Source of the DNA: Rhodococcus jostii RHA1
Lineage (GTDB): Bacteria > Actinomycetota > Actinomycetes > Mycobacteriales > Mycobacteriaceae
Length of the DNA stretch: 64,000 nt
Assembly: GCF_000014565.1 (NCBI RefSeq)
Contig: NC_008268.1
Coordinates: 6,266,501-6,330,500 of the forward strand
Reading direction: 5' to 3'
The notes below the pieces were generated by a model, which saw nothing but the letters and a program-made list of their open reading frames with translations, did no database searches and was not told the DNA's origin. Every line of letters begins with the position of its first letter. Positions within the stretch are counted from its first letter, which is position 1. Below are positions 1 to 7,939 of the stretch, in pieces. The translations under genes were made by a program, and so were the position numbers.

Positions 1-1
1 C

Positions 2-790
2 AGCACCGCGGACCGGGCGGCGTACGCCTGGCTGACCCCGCAGGGACTGTCGACGCCCGCCCAGTGGGTGGCGATGTTCGCCCGCCGGTACATGCATCGG
101 TACGGCGCCACGAGCGAGGACTTCGGCCGGGTCGCGGTCGTCGCACGCAAGCACGCCGCCGACAACCCCGCCGCCTGGTTCCACGGGCGGCCCATCACCC
201 TCGACGATCACCAGAAGTCGCGGTGGATCGCCGAACCGCTGCACCTACTGGACTGCTGCCAGGAAACCGACGGCGGCCAGGCCCTCGTCGTCGTCTCCGC
301 CCAACGTGCCAAGGACCTCCGCGCCACCCCGGCGATCGTCAAGGCCGCCGCGCAGGGCTCGGGCAAGGACCAGCACATGATGGCCAGTTACTACCGGCCC
401 GACATCACCGGGATACCCGAGATGGGCCTCGTGGGCAGGCAACTCTACGGGCAGAGCGGTCTCGCGCCCGACGACATCTCGGCGGCGATCCTCTACGACC
501 ACTTCACCCCGCTCGTGCTCCCGCAACTCGAGGAACTCGGGTTCTGCGGCCCCGGCGAGGCGAAGGATTTCATCCGGGACGGCAACCTCGAGGTGGGCGG
601 CCGACTCCCGGCGAACACCCACGGCGGCCAGATCGGCGAGGCATATCTGCACGGCGTCAACGGCATCGCCGAGGCGGTTCGCCTGATTCGGGGAACGTCG
701 ACCACACAACCGGACGGCATCGGCAACGTGCTGGTGACCGCGGGCACCGCCGTGCCCACCAGCGGCCTGATCCTGGGCAGAGAGGACTGA
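2..790 (+). CDS. Lipid-transfer protein / thiolase-fold acyl-CoA enzyme, C-terminal part
   Basis: The frame is open from the first bases, so the amino end lies upstream of the window; about 262 residues are visible. Family features are the segment HGRPIT, the stretch CQETDGGQALVV and the carboxy-terminal loop NTHGGQIGEAYLHG, which together are typical of SCP-x/Ltp thiolase-like proteins. Such proteins bind acyl-CoA and work as thiolases or as aldol-type lyases during side-chain removal from steroids and related lipids. The stop is two bases before the MaoC gene, so the two are probably co-transcribed; in actinobacteria this pairing is common in sterol-degradation operons. The substrate cannot be told from sequence, and the nucleophile region is not in view. 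Confidence 0.85.
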   Translation, partial: STADRAAYAWLTPQGLSTPAQWVAMFARRYMHRYGATSEDFGRVAVVARKHAADNPAAWFHGRPITLDDHQKSRWIAEPLHLLDCCQETDGGQALVVVSAQRAKDLRATPAIVKAAAQGSGKDQHMMASYYRPDITGIPEMGLVGRQLYGQSGLAPDDISAAILYDHFTPLVLPQLEELGFCGPGEAKDFIRDGNLEVGGRLPANTHGGQIGEAYLHGVNGIAEAVRLIRGTSTTQPDGIGNVLVTAGTAVPTSGLILGRED

Positions 791-792
791 TC

Positions 793-1605
793 ATGACGAC
801 AACCGAGCGCACGACGGCAGGAGCGTGGCGAGGGGCCGACCTCGGCACCCGCACCGTGAGTTACGACGAGCGCGACGCCGTCCTGTACGCACTGTCGGTG
901 GGTGCGCGGGCCACCGAACTGGACCTCGTCTTCGAGGAGCGTCTGCGGGTGCTGCCCACGTTCGCTCTCACCCTCGCCCAGTGGGCGCCGGACGAGCTGG
1001 GGTCGCGGGGCGCCTTCGACACGAAGACGGCGCTGCACGGATCGCAGGAACTGACGGTGCTCGCGCCGCTTCCGCGTCGCGGCGAGATCGCGTTGTCGGC
1101 GTCGGTCGGCGAGGTGTGGGACAAGGGTTCGGCGGCCGTGTTCGAGGTGCGCGTCGAGTCCGAGTTCTTCGTCGCCACCTGGTCGCTGTTCGCGCCCGGT
1201 GCCGGCGGTTTCGGCGGCGATCGCGGACCCGTGAAACCGGCTCGGCCCGAGGGTGAACCGGTCACGACGTCTGTGCTGCAGACCGCGGAGAACCAGGCCG
1301 CGCTGTACCGGCTGACCGGCGACCGGCACCACATCCACATCGACCCGGCGGCGGCCGAGCGGATCGGGCAGCCCCGGCCGATCATGCACGGGCTGTGCAC
1401 CCTCGCCGCCAGCACGCTGGAACTCGCGCGGGCGCTGGACGTCCACCCGGCCGACCTCGTCCGGCTGGAGGGACGGTTCGCCGCACCGGTCTACCCGGGC
1501 GACGCGCCGTCGTTGCGGGCGTGGGGTGATGCGGGTGATGCGACGTTCGAACTCGTCCAGGACGACCGGCCGCTCATCGCAGGCGCCCGCGCCGCATTCG
1601 GCTGA
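793..1605 (+). CDS. MaoC-like (R)-specific enoyl-CoA hydratase, 270 aa
   Basis: A two-half hot-dog protein. The carboxy half carries the hydratase-2 signature as LTGDRHHIHIDPAAAERIG, in which the Asp and the His of the catalytic pair are present; the usual Asn after the Asp is replaced (GDRHH instead of GDxNP). The amino half is the degenerate, substrate-binding hot-dog domain (about residues 1-135). The expected reaction is hydration of a trans-2-enoyl-CoA in beta-oxidation of a ring or side chain. ATG follows the stop of the lipid-transfer gene by two bases, so translation is likely coupled. A palindrome downstream separates it from the convergent dehydrogenase gene. Confidence 0.85.
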   Translation: MTTTERTTAGAWRGADLGTRTVSYDERDAVLYALSVGARATELDLVFEERLRVLPTFALTLAQWAPDELGSRGAFDTKTALHGSQELTVLAPLPRRGEIALSASVGEVWDKGSAAVFEVRVESEFFVATWSLFAPGAGGFGGDRGPVKPARPEGEPVTTSVLQTAENQAALYRLTGDRHHIHIDPAAAERIGQPRPIMHGLCTLAASTLELARALDVHPADLVRLEGRFAAPVYPGDAPSLRAWGDAGDATFELVQDDRPLIAGARAAFG

Positions 1606-1631
1606 CCGGACGTTTCGTCCGTCGTCGCCGA

Positions 1632-1670
1632 ATGTCACACCGGTGCAGTCGAACCGAACCGGTGTGACAT
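1632..1670. terminator. Inverted repeat between convergent genes
   Basis: Perfect 13-base arms (ATGTCACACCGGT and its complement) separated by 13 bases, sitting in the 77-base gap between the convergent MaoC and dehydrogenase genes. There is no T-run, so it is either a factor-assisted bidirectional terminator or a protein-binding palindrome; position favours the first. Confidence 0.55.
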
Positions 1671-1682
1671 ACGGCGCGGAGG

Positions 1683-2456
1683 TCAGGAGTGGGTCGCGAG
1701 GTAACGCGCGGGGTATTCGCCGCCGCCGTGGACGGCGAGATCGGCACCGTTCACGTACGACGCCTGCGCGCTCGCCAGGAACAGGCACGCGTCCGCGATG
1801 TCGGACGGCACCGCCATCCGCCCCATCGGCAGGGTCCGGGTGACGGCGGCACCGCCGTCGTCACCGTAGACGGACGCCGCGCTCTCGGTGCGGATGAGGC
1901 CCGTGGTGATGTGGTTGATCCGGACCTTCGGAGCCCATTCGAGCGCAAGCGCTTTCGTGAGCACGAGCAGGCCGGCCTTCGCGGCGCTGTACGCGGCGGT
2001 GCCGGGTTGCGGATCGTGGGCGGACACACTGCCGATGTTGACGATGGCACCACCGTCGGACTGCTGCTGCATCACCGCGTTGGCGGCCTGGGCAACGGTG
2101 AAGGGCGCCAGCAGGTTCAGCGCGACGATCTTCTCGACGAAGCGCGGCGAGACGGTGGCCGCGTCGGCGTCGGGCGAACCGCCCGCATTGTTGACGAGGA
2201 CGTCGAGGCGGCCGAACCGCGCGACGGCATCGTCGATCAGTGCGGCGGCGTCGGCGTGGTCGCGGACGTCGGTCGCGCGGAACACGGCGGTGCGCTCACC
2301 GTGCGCGGGCAGGGTGTCCGGTGCGCTCCGGCCGCACACGAGCACGTTCGCACCCGCGGCGAGAAACGATTCGGCGACGACGAAACCGATGCCCTTGGTT
2401 CCGCCGGTCACGACGACGGTGCGGCCACTGAAATCGAGAGGAGGGGGGATTGTCAC
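1683..2456 (-). CDS. Short-chain dehydrogenase/reductase, 257 aa
   Basis: Classical SDR: the NAD(P)-binding motif TGGTKGIG is near residue 17, NNAG follows about residue 90, the catalytic Ser lies in NIGSVSA, and the YSAAK active-site Tyr/Lys motif is intact. The GTG start (reading VTIPPPLDFSG) is chosen because the reading frame further upstream overlaps the divergent gene and because GAAGG lies about nine bases before it. It would oxidise a hydroxyacyl-CoA or ring alcohol. It is divergent from a second SDR across a 115-base gap that holds a palindrome. Substrate is unknown; the neighbourhood suggests steroid or acyl-CoA catabolism. Confidence 0.85.
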   Translation of the reverse strand: MTIPPPLDFSGRTVVVTGGTKGIGFVVAESFLAAGANVLVCGRSAPDTLPAHGERTAVFRATDVRDHADAAALIDDAVARFGRLDVLVNNAGGSPDADAATVSPRFVEKIVALNLLAPFTVAQAANAVMQQQSDGGAIVNIGSVSAHDPQPGTAAYSAAKAGLLVLTKALALEWAPKVRINHITTGLIRTESAASVYGDDGGAAVTRTLPMGRMAVPSDIADACLFLASAQASYVNGADLAVHGGGEYPARYLATHS

Positions 2457-2527
2457 GGGAGACCTTCGGAGTGAGGGAGCGCGAGGAGAACGGGCGCTCG
2501 AACGAGATCGGGTGAATCGGCACGAAG

Positions 2528-2551
2528 ACCGAGAACAAGCAAATGCTCGGT
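2528..2551. promoter_or_regulatory. Candidate TetR-type operator between divergent dehydrogenases
   Basis: ACCGAG, 12 bases, CTCGGT: a perfect 6-base inverted repeat in the divergent promoter region of the two SDR genes. Its centre (ACAAG...ATGCT) loosely resembles the KstR2 operator consensus AnCAAGnnCTTGnT but with several mismatches, so the regulator cannot be named. Confidence 0.4.
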
Positions 2552-2577
2552 TCGATAGTAGGGGAACGGGAGTGGAC

Positions 2578-3339
2578 ATGGGCAAACTCGACGGCAAGGT
2601 CGCGCTGATCACGGGTGCGGGACAGGGGATCGGGCAGGGCATCGCCCTGGCCCTCGCCCGGGAGGGCGCGGTGATCGCCGTCGCCGGACGGACCGAATCG
2701 AAACTGCACGGCACGTGCGAGCGACTCACCGAACTCGGCGCCCGCAGCGAACCGGTGGTGTGCGACGTCAGCAGGCGCGCGGACATCGCGTCCGCCGTCG
2801 AGCGGACCGTGGACGTGTTCGGCGGCGTCGACATCCTGGTCAACAACGCGAACGACTGCACACCGGGACCGATCCTGTCGGTGATCGACGAGGAGTACGA
2901 GCGGTCGTTCGCGACGGGACCGCTCGCGACGCTGCGCATGATGCAGTCGTGCCACCCGCACATGGTCTCGCGCGGTGGCGGCGTGATCGTCAACCTCGTC
3001 ACGTCGGCGGCCGTGCGCTGGGACGCCAGCAACTACGGCGCCTACGGCTCGATCAAGGAGGGGATGCGTTCGCTGACCAGGTCGGCGGCGTGCGAGTGGG
3101 GCCGGGACGGCATCCGGGTGCTGTCCGTCGCCCCGCACGCCAAGAGCCCGGCCCTCGCGCGGTGGATGGAGCGGAACCCGGACGAGGCGGCGGAGTTCGT
3201 GGCGGGGATCCCGCTCGGACGCGTCGGCGACGCCGAAACCGACATCGGACGCGCCGTCGTGTTCCTGGTGAGCGACGACGCCGGCTACCTCACCGGGGCC
3301 ACCATCCCCCTGGACGGCGGGCAGTCCCGTTGGGGGTGA
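2578..3339 (+). CDS. Short-chain dehydrogenase/reductase, 253 aa, atypical active site
   Basis: SDR fold with the Rossmann motif TGAGQGIG at residues 14-21 and a carboxy end DGGQSRWG. Two family motifs are altered: NNAG is NNAND, and the usual YxxSK catalytic motif reads YGAYGSIKEG, keeping Tyr and Lys with the spacing Y-x3-K. The catalytic Ser position reads LVTSAAV. It is therefore likely an active NAD(P) enzyme of a divergent subgroup. ATG at 2578 is preceded by GGGAG; a GTG six bases upstream in frame is an alternative start. The last 25 coding bases, including part of the stop, are duplicated directly downstream. Confidence 0.82.
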   Translation: MGKLDGKVALITGAGQGIGQGIALALAREGAVIAVAGRTESKLHGTCERLTELGARSEPVVCDVSRRADIASAVERTVDVFGGVDILVNNANDCTPGPILSVIDEEYERSFATGPLATLRMMQSCHPHMVSRGGGVIVNLVTSAAVRWDASNYGAYGSIKEGMRSLTRSAACEWGRDGIRVLSVAPHAKSPALARWMERNPDEAAEFVAGIPLGRVGDAETDIGRAVVFLVSDDAGYLTGATIPLDGGQSRWG

Positions 3340-3362
3340 CGGCGGGCAGTCCCGTTGGGGGT
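3313..3362 (+). repeat. Perfect 25-base tandem duplication at gene end
   Basis: Two identical head-to-tail copies (3313-3337 and 3338-3362) of a 25-base unit beginning GACGGCGGGCAGTCC. The first copy encodes the last residues of the dehydrogenase. The junction falls at the TGA stop, so the protein is unchanged and the second copy is non-coding. Exact identity suggests a recent slippage event. Confidence 0.9.
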
Positions 3363-3470
3363 GACGGTGATGATCCGGGTCCCGCACAGCGGGAAGGGCT
3401 GCGGCCGCCGCCGTCGATGTGCACTAGTTTCGGCAGGATCGAATTACCGTAGCGAGAGGGCACCGTCGCG

Positions 3471-4523
3471 ATGACGACCGTTGAAACACCACGCAGTTCG
3501 CGATCAGTAGTGGTCACCGTGGCCGCTGTCGTGGAGGAGACGTCCGACGCCCGGTCGCTGGTGTTCGACGTCCCCGACGAGCGTCGGCACGAATTCGCCT
3601 ACAAGCCCGGACAGTTCCTGACGTTGCGCATCCCGAGCGACCGGACGGGATCCGTCGCCCGGTGCTACTCGCTGGCCAGTTCGCCGTTCACCGACGACCT
3701 GCCGAAGGTGACGATCAAACGCGTCGCGGGCGGCTACGGTTCGCACTGGTTGTGCGACAACGTCGGCGTCGGCGACCGCATCGAGGTCCTGCCTCCCGCG
3801 GGCGTGTTCACTCCGGCCAGCCTGGACGAAGACCTGATCCTGTTCGCCGCGGGCAGCGGAATCACCCCGGTGATGTCGATCCTCAAGTCGGCGCTCAGCG
3901 TAGGCAACGGGAAAGTCGTTCTGGTGTACGCGAACCGGGACGAGAAGTCGGTCATCTTCGCCGACGAGTTGCGGGAACTCGCGGCCCGCCACGAACACCG
4001 GCTGACCGTCGTCCACTGGCTCGAGAGCGTGCAGGGCCTGCCGACACCGCGCCAGCTGGCGAATCTGTCCGACCGTTTCCGGGATCACCGCGCCTACCTG
4101 TGCGGACCGCGTCCGTTCATGGACGCGATCCACGAGTCGCTCGCACTGGCCGGCGTCCCGCGCGACCGGGTGCACGCCGAGGTGTTCACCTCCCTGTCCG
4201 GGGATCCGTTCGCGGACGTCGTGGTCGAGGAACTGCCGGACACGGAAGCGGGAACGTCGACGGTCGAGGTGCAACTCGACGGCGAAGCTCACAACCTGAG
4301 CTGGCCACGCCGGGCGACACTCGTCGACGTCATGCTCTCGAAGGGCCTCGACGTCCCCTATTCGTGTCGCGAGGGCGAATGCGGTTCCTGCGCATGCACG
4401 GTGGTCCAGGGAGAAGTGGACATGGACAACGCGTCGATCCTCGATCCCGAGGACATCGCGAGCGGCTACATCCTCGCGTGCCAGGCCCGCCCCGTCAGCG
4501 AGCACGTGCGGATCGAGTTCTGA
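3471..4523 (+). CDS. kshB: 3-ketosteroid 9-alpha-hydroxylase reductase subunit (KshB-like), 350 aa
   Basis: A class IA oxygenase reductase. FAD-binding motif RCYSLASSP is at residues 64-72, an NAD-binding domain with AAGSGITPVMS follows, and a plant-type 2Fe-2S domain closes the protein with Cys299, Cys304, Cys307 and Cys337. Domain order FAD-NAD-ferredoxin and the DMDNASILDPEDI stretch match KshB/HmpA of steroid-degrading actinobacteria. It would pass electrons from NADH to the Rieske oxygenase KshA, which hydroxylates C9 of the steroid nucleus and opens ring B. No KshA is in the window, so it probably works in trans. It stands alone between an SDR and a convergent amidotransferase. Another Rieske-oxygenase reductase is possible. 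Confidence 0.75.
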   Translation: MTTVETPRSSRSVVVTVAAVVEETSDARSLVFDVPDERRHEFAYKPGQFLTLRIPSDRTGSVARCYSLASSPFTDDLPKVTIKRVAGGYGSHWLCDNVGVGDRIEVLPPAGVFTPASLDEDLILFAAGSGITPVMSILKSALSVGNGKVVLVYANRDEKSVIFADELRELAARHEHRLTVVHWLESVQGLPTPRQLANLSDRFRDHRAYLCGPRPFMDAIHESLALAGVPRDRVHAEVFTSLSGDPFADVVVEELPDTEAGTSTVEVQLDGEAHNLSWPRRATLVDVMLSKGLDVPYSCREGECGSCACTVVQGEVDMDNASILDPEDIASGYILACQARPVSEHVRIEF

Positions 4524-4535
4524 CCGACGCCGGCA

Positions 4536-5405
4536 CTACTTCTCGGTCTGCGCGGCCGCGGCACGCGCATTGAGATCGGCGAGGCGGATCGGGTAACGGG
4601 GTGGGCGATCGACGATCACCTCGCGGGTGACGGTGAGGTCGCGGTCGACGTGGAGCAGTTCGCCCGACTGCATCGGCGTCCAGCCGGGATCCTCGTCCAT
4701 CTGCTCGCTGGCGACGACCACCGCCGGATGCTCGGCGAGATGCTCGGACCTGGCACGGATCCGGCCGGGAGTGCTCGCGTGCTGGAGGTGGCGACCGCCG
4801 CTCGGACCGCCCGCGCGCCGCTCGAGGAAGAGCAGGTCGTGGGTGTCCGGGTAGCGCAGCGCCCACAGTTCGCCGGGTGTGGTCAGCAGGATGTTGAGCG
4901 CGTAGATCGGCACGGTGTCGGCCAGCCACCGGGCGGCCGAGGTGATGCCGGCGGTGACGTCGCCGCCGTTCCTGCCGATGTGACTGGTCACGAGGGCGAA
5001 GACGCGTTCGGAGTCGGTGTCTCCGTGAACGAGCGCGAGGTCGGGGCCCAGTTCCGCCTCGAGTTTCGGCAGGTCCTCGACCACGCCGTTGTGGGCGAAC
5101 ACCCGACCGTCCTGGGCGAACGGATGGGTGTTCTGGGGAAGCAGTTCACCCGTGGTCGCGAAACGGATGTGCGCGACGAACGTGGCCGAATACCGATGCT
5201 TCGCCTCCTGCGCGAACTCCGTGTCCTCGTACGCCGCGAGCGGTTGCTTCTCCACCACCGGAGTTCCGTCCTCCGCGAACGTGCCGAGTCCGGTGCCGTC
5301 CGGCTCGCGGTGACTCTGCTGCGCCAGGCTGTCCGGGGCGTCCAGCAGCCAGAACGACGCGCGGACGCGATGAGGGGCGGCGGACAACCCGAACAATCGG
5401 CACAT
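4536..5405 (-). CDS. Class II glutamine amidotransferase (YafJ-type), 289 aa
   Basis: N-terminal nucleophile hydrolase: Cys2 (MCRLFG) becomes the catalytic amino-terminal Cys after Met removal. The glutamine-binding motifs HIRFATTGE and AHNGVVED are present, and LVHGDTDSE matches the class II core. Such stand-alone domains release ammonia from glutamine or gamma-glutamyl compounds. The EgtC enzyme of ergothioneine synthesis belongs to the same superfamily, but no other egt gene is near, so the broader name is kept. Only 24 bases separate it from the upstream flavodoxin-like gene on the same strand, so they may form an operon. Confidence 0.88.
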   Translation of the reverse strand: MCRLFGLSAAPHRVRASFWLLDAPDSLAQQSHREPDGTGLGTFAEDGTPVVEKQPLAAYEDTEFAQEAKHRYSATFVAHIRFATTGELLPQNTHPFAQDGRVFAHNGVVEDLPKLEAELGPDLALVHGDTDSERVFALVTSHIGRNGGDVTAGITSAARWLADTVPIYALNILLTTPGELWALRYPDTHDLLFLERRAGGPSGGRHLQHASTPGRIRARSEHLAEHPAVVVASEQMDEDPGWTPMQSGELLHVDRDLTVTREVIVDRPPRYPIRLADLNARAAAAQTEK

Positions 5406-5429
5406 GACTTCCCTCTCGGGTGGGGCGGA

Positions 5430-6161
5430 TCAGCGGTAATCCGGGTTGGCGAAGTCGGGGCGGCAACCCGCGTCCCACTCCGAACGTTGATTTCCGTACA
5501 CGGGGAACCCGCCGGCCTTCTTCAACATCGCGGCGACGTGCATCAGGTTGTACGTCATGAAGGTGGTGTTGCGGTTGGTGAAATCGTTCTCCGGGCCGCC
5601 CGACCCTTCGTCGAGATACGACGGGCCCGGGCCGGCCTCACCGATCCAACCGGCGTCTGCCTGCGGCGGGATCACGTATCCGAGATGCTGGAGGCTGTAG
5701 AGGATGTTCATCGCGCAATGCTTGACACCGTCCTCGTTGCCGGTGATCAGACACCCCCCGGCCCGCCCGTAGTAGGCGTACTGGCCGTCGTCGTTGAGAA
5801 TCGACGAACAACCGTACAGTCGCTCGATCACCTGCTTCGTGACGGAACCGTTGTCGCCGAGCCAGATCGGACCGGCCAGGACCAGGATGTCGGCGTCCAG
5901 CACCCGCTGAAAAAGCTGGGGCCATTCGTCGCTCGGCCACCCGTGCTCGGTCATGTCCGGATACACACCGGTCGCGATGTCGTGGTCCACCGCCCGGATC
6001 TGGTCGACCGAGACCCCTTCCTGCTCCATCAGGCCGACACTGCGGTCGATCAGCCCCTGGGTGTTGCTCACCTCGGGAGACCGCTTCAGGGTGCAGTTGA
6101 CGAACAGGGCGCGCAGACCGCTGAAACGGGGGGTCCCGTCCTGCGGCGACGGATCGGTCAT
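5430..6161 (-). CDS. NAD(P)H-dependent FMN reductase / flavodoxin-fold protein, 243 aa
   Basis: The flavodoxin-like fold shows FVNCTLKRSPEVSNT near residue 21, which corresponds to the phosphate-binding loop of FMN, and VLAGPIWLGDNGS, the second FMN loop. It probably reduces free or bound flavin, or a quinone, in the cytoplasm. The ATG at 6161 is preferred over the in-frame GTG twelve bases upstream because a strong GGGAGGA ribosome site lies just before the ATG and inside the longer version. The gene lies upstream of the amidotransferase on the same strand. The physiological electron acceptor is unknown. Confidence 0.83.
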   Translation of the reverse strand: MTDPSPQDGTPRFSGLRALFVNCTLKRSPEVSNTQGLIDRSVGLMEQEGVSVDQIRAVDHDIATGVYPDMTEHGWPSDEWPQLFQRVLDADILVLAGPIWLGDNGSVTKQVIERLYGCSSILNDDGQYAYYGRAGGCLITGNEDGVKHCAMNILYSLQHLGYVIPPQADAGWIGEAGPGPSYLDEGSGGPENDFTNRNTTFMTYNLMHVAAMLKKAGGFPVYGNQRSEWDAGCRPDFANPDYR

Positions 6162-6230
6162 CAGTCCTCCCACGAAAGAGTCCGGAAGTCCACGATATGC
6201 CGCGGCGACCCCTGTTCGTGGGCAGAACAG

Positions 6231-6263
6231 CCGCCCGGTCCGGGACGATCCCGGACCGGGCGG
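6231..6263 (-). terminator. Hairpin downstream of katA
   Basis: Perfect 14-base GC arms (CCGCCCGGTCCGGG) with the loop ACGAT, placed 13 bases after the katA stop. There is no T-tract, as is usual for high-GC actinobacterial terminators. Confidence 0.75.
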
Positions 6264-6275
6264 ACCCGGGTGTTC

Positions 6276-7739
6276 TCAGCCCAGCGCGGAGATCGCCTTC
6301 GCGACGCCCTCGCCGTAGGCCGGGTCGCACTGGGTGCAGTTGTCGATGTGCCGCTGCACGACCTGCTGCGACGCGCCGTTGATGGCCCGCGCGGTGTTCT
6401 CGAACAACACCTGCTTCTGCTCGTCGCTCATGTTGTTGAACAACACGCGCGGCTGCGAGAAGTAGTCGTCGTCGTCCTCACGGAAGTTGAACCGGTCGGC
6501 GAACGCGCCCACGCCCTGCGCGGGATCGCGGTACCGGCTCTGCTCCTGCCACTTGCCGTAGCTGTTCGGTTCGTAGTGCAGGGTGCCACCGTTGTTGCCG
6601 TCGACCCGCATGGCACCGTCGCGGTGGAAGTTGCTCACCGGGCACCGGGCCGCATTGACCGGGATCTGGTAGTTGTTCACACCGAGGCGGTAGCGCTGCG
6701 CGTCACCGTAGGAGAACAACCGGCCCTGGAGCATCTTGTCCGGGGAGAAGCTGATGCCGGGCACGACGTGCGCCGGGTTGAACGCCGCCTGCTCGACCTC
6801 GGCGAAGTAGTTGTCGGGGTTGCGGTTGAGTTCCCATTCGCCGACCTCGATGAGCGGGTAGTCGGCCTTCGGCCACACCTTCGTCAGGTCGAACGGGTGG
6901 TAGGGGACCGTGTCGGCGTCGGCCTCGGGCATGATCTGCACGCACAGCTTCCACTTCGGGAAATTGCCGGCCTCGATGGCGTCGAAGAGGTCCCGCTGGT
7001 GGCTCTCGCGGTCGGCGCCGACCAGGGCCTCGGCCTCGGCGTCGGTGAGGTTTTCGACACCCTGCTGCACGCGGTGGTGGAACTTCACCCAGAAGCGTTC
7101 GCCCTCGGTGTTGATGAAACTGAAGGTGTGCGAACCGAATCCGTGCATGTGCCGGTACGACGAGGGGATGCCGCGGTCACTCATCACGATGGTGACCTGG
7201 TGCAGCGACTCGGGCAGCGACGTCCAGAAGTCCCAATTGTTGTCGGGGCTGCGGAGATTCGTTCGGGGGTCGCGCTTGACGGCGTGGTTGAGGTCGGGGA
7301 ACTTCAGCGGGTCGCGGAAGAAGAAGACCGGGGTGTTGTTGCCGACGAGGTCCCAGTTGCCTTCCTCGGTATAGAACTTGACCGCGAAGCCGCGGATGTC
7401 GCGCTCGGCGTCGGCGGCGCCGCGCTCACCGGCGACGGTGGAGAAGCGGGCGAACAGCTCGGTCTTCTTGCCGACCTCGGAGAAGATCTTCGCGCTGGTG
7501 TACCGGGTGATGTCGTTCGTGACGGTGAACGTTCCGTACGCCCCGGAACCCTTGGCGTGCATGCGGCGTTCCGGAATGACCTCGCGGTCGAAATGTGCGA
7601 GCTTCTCGAGGAACCAGACGTCCTGCAGCAACTGCGGCCCGCGGGGCCCGGCGGTCACGACGTTCTGGTTGTCGGGGACGGGTGCGCCTACGGCCGTGGT
7701 GAGCTTGTCGCTGGTGTTCGCAGTGGTCTCTCGGCTCAC
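6276..7739 (-). CDS. katA: Catalase KatA (monofunctional haem catalase), 487 aa
   Basis: Small-subunit (clade 3) haem catalase that dismutates hydrogen peroxide in the cytoplasm. The distal His lies in [14 protein letters not shown], the distal Asn in the [11 protein letters not shown] region, and the proximal haem-ligand Tyr in [14 protein letters not shown]. The length matches the small-subunit family and excludes the 700-residue large catalases. It sits directly downstream of the kinase gene pknK on the same strand with a 200-base gap. That gap holds a near-consensus Crp-type site and an AT-rich palindrome, so it has its own control. No PerR/FurA/OxyR gene is adjacent. Confidence 0.95.
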   Translation of the reverse strand: MSRETTANTSDKLTTAVGAPVPDNQNVVTAGPRGPQLLQDVWFLEKLAHFDREVIPERRMHAKGSGAYGTFTVTNDITRYTSAKIFSEVGKKTELFARFSTVAGERGAADAERDIRGFAVKFYTEEGNWDLVGNNTPVFFFRDPLKFPDLNHAVKRDPRTNLRSPDNNWDFWTSLPESLHQVTIVMSDRGIPSSYRHMHGFGSHTFSFINTEGERFWVKFHHRVQQGVENLTDAEAEALVGADRESHQRDLFDAIEAGNFPKWKLCVQIMPEADADTVPYHPFDLTKVWPKADYPLIEVGEWELNRNPDNYFAEVEQAAFNPAHVVPGISFSPDKMLQGRLFSYGDAQRYRLGVNNYQIPVNAARCPVSNFHRDGAMRVDGNNGGTLHYEPNSYGKWQEQSRYRDPAQGVGAFADRFNFREDDDDYFSQPRVLFNNMSDEQKQVLFENTARAINGASQQVVQRHIDNCTQCDPAYGEGVAKAISALG

Positions 7740-7884
7740 AGTGGATCCCTTCGTTGCTGGCTGTTGCTCTGGGTTTTCTGGAACTGGCTGTCGGGCAGGA
7801 GGCTTCGCCGACGAGCGGTCGACGTGGCGGATCGAACCACACTCACGGCGTGCGACGTGGTGGTGGTCGCCTCCCGCCCTCGTG

Positions 7885-7900
7885 TGTGTTCACGGTCACA
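7885..7900. promoter_or_regulatory. Candidate Crp/GlxR-type site upstream of katA
   Basis: TGTGT-TCACGG-TCACA differs at one base from the actinobacterial Crp consensus TGTGA-N6-TCACA. It lies about 146 bases upstream of the catalase start. A chance match cannot be excluded. Confidence 0.35.
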
Positions 7901-7911
7901 CTGCACCACCG

Positions 7912-7932
7912 TTTCTTGAATTAGTCAAGAAA
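7912..7932. promoter_or_regulatory. AT-rich palindrome between pknK and katA
   Basis: TTTCTTGA-ATTAG-TCAAGAAA: perfect 8-base arms, strikingly AT-rich in a 67-70% GC setting. It starts eight bases after the pknK stop and lies about 175 bases before katA. It could be a repressor site for katA (Fur-family operators are AT-rich) or a weak hairpin ending pknK transcription. Confidence 0.45.
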
Positions 7933-7939
7933 GCGCGGG

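Noticed and set aside
4650..7919. A 1089-codon plus-strand open frame
   Set aside because: It is wholly antisense to the amidotransferase, flavodoxin-like and catalase genes, with no recognisable domain and low-complexity Arg/Val/Gly composition.
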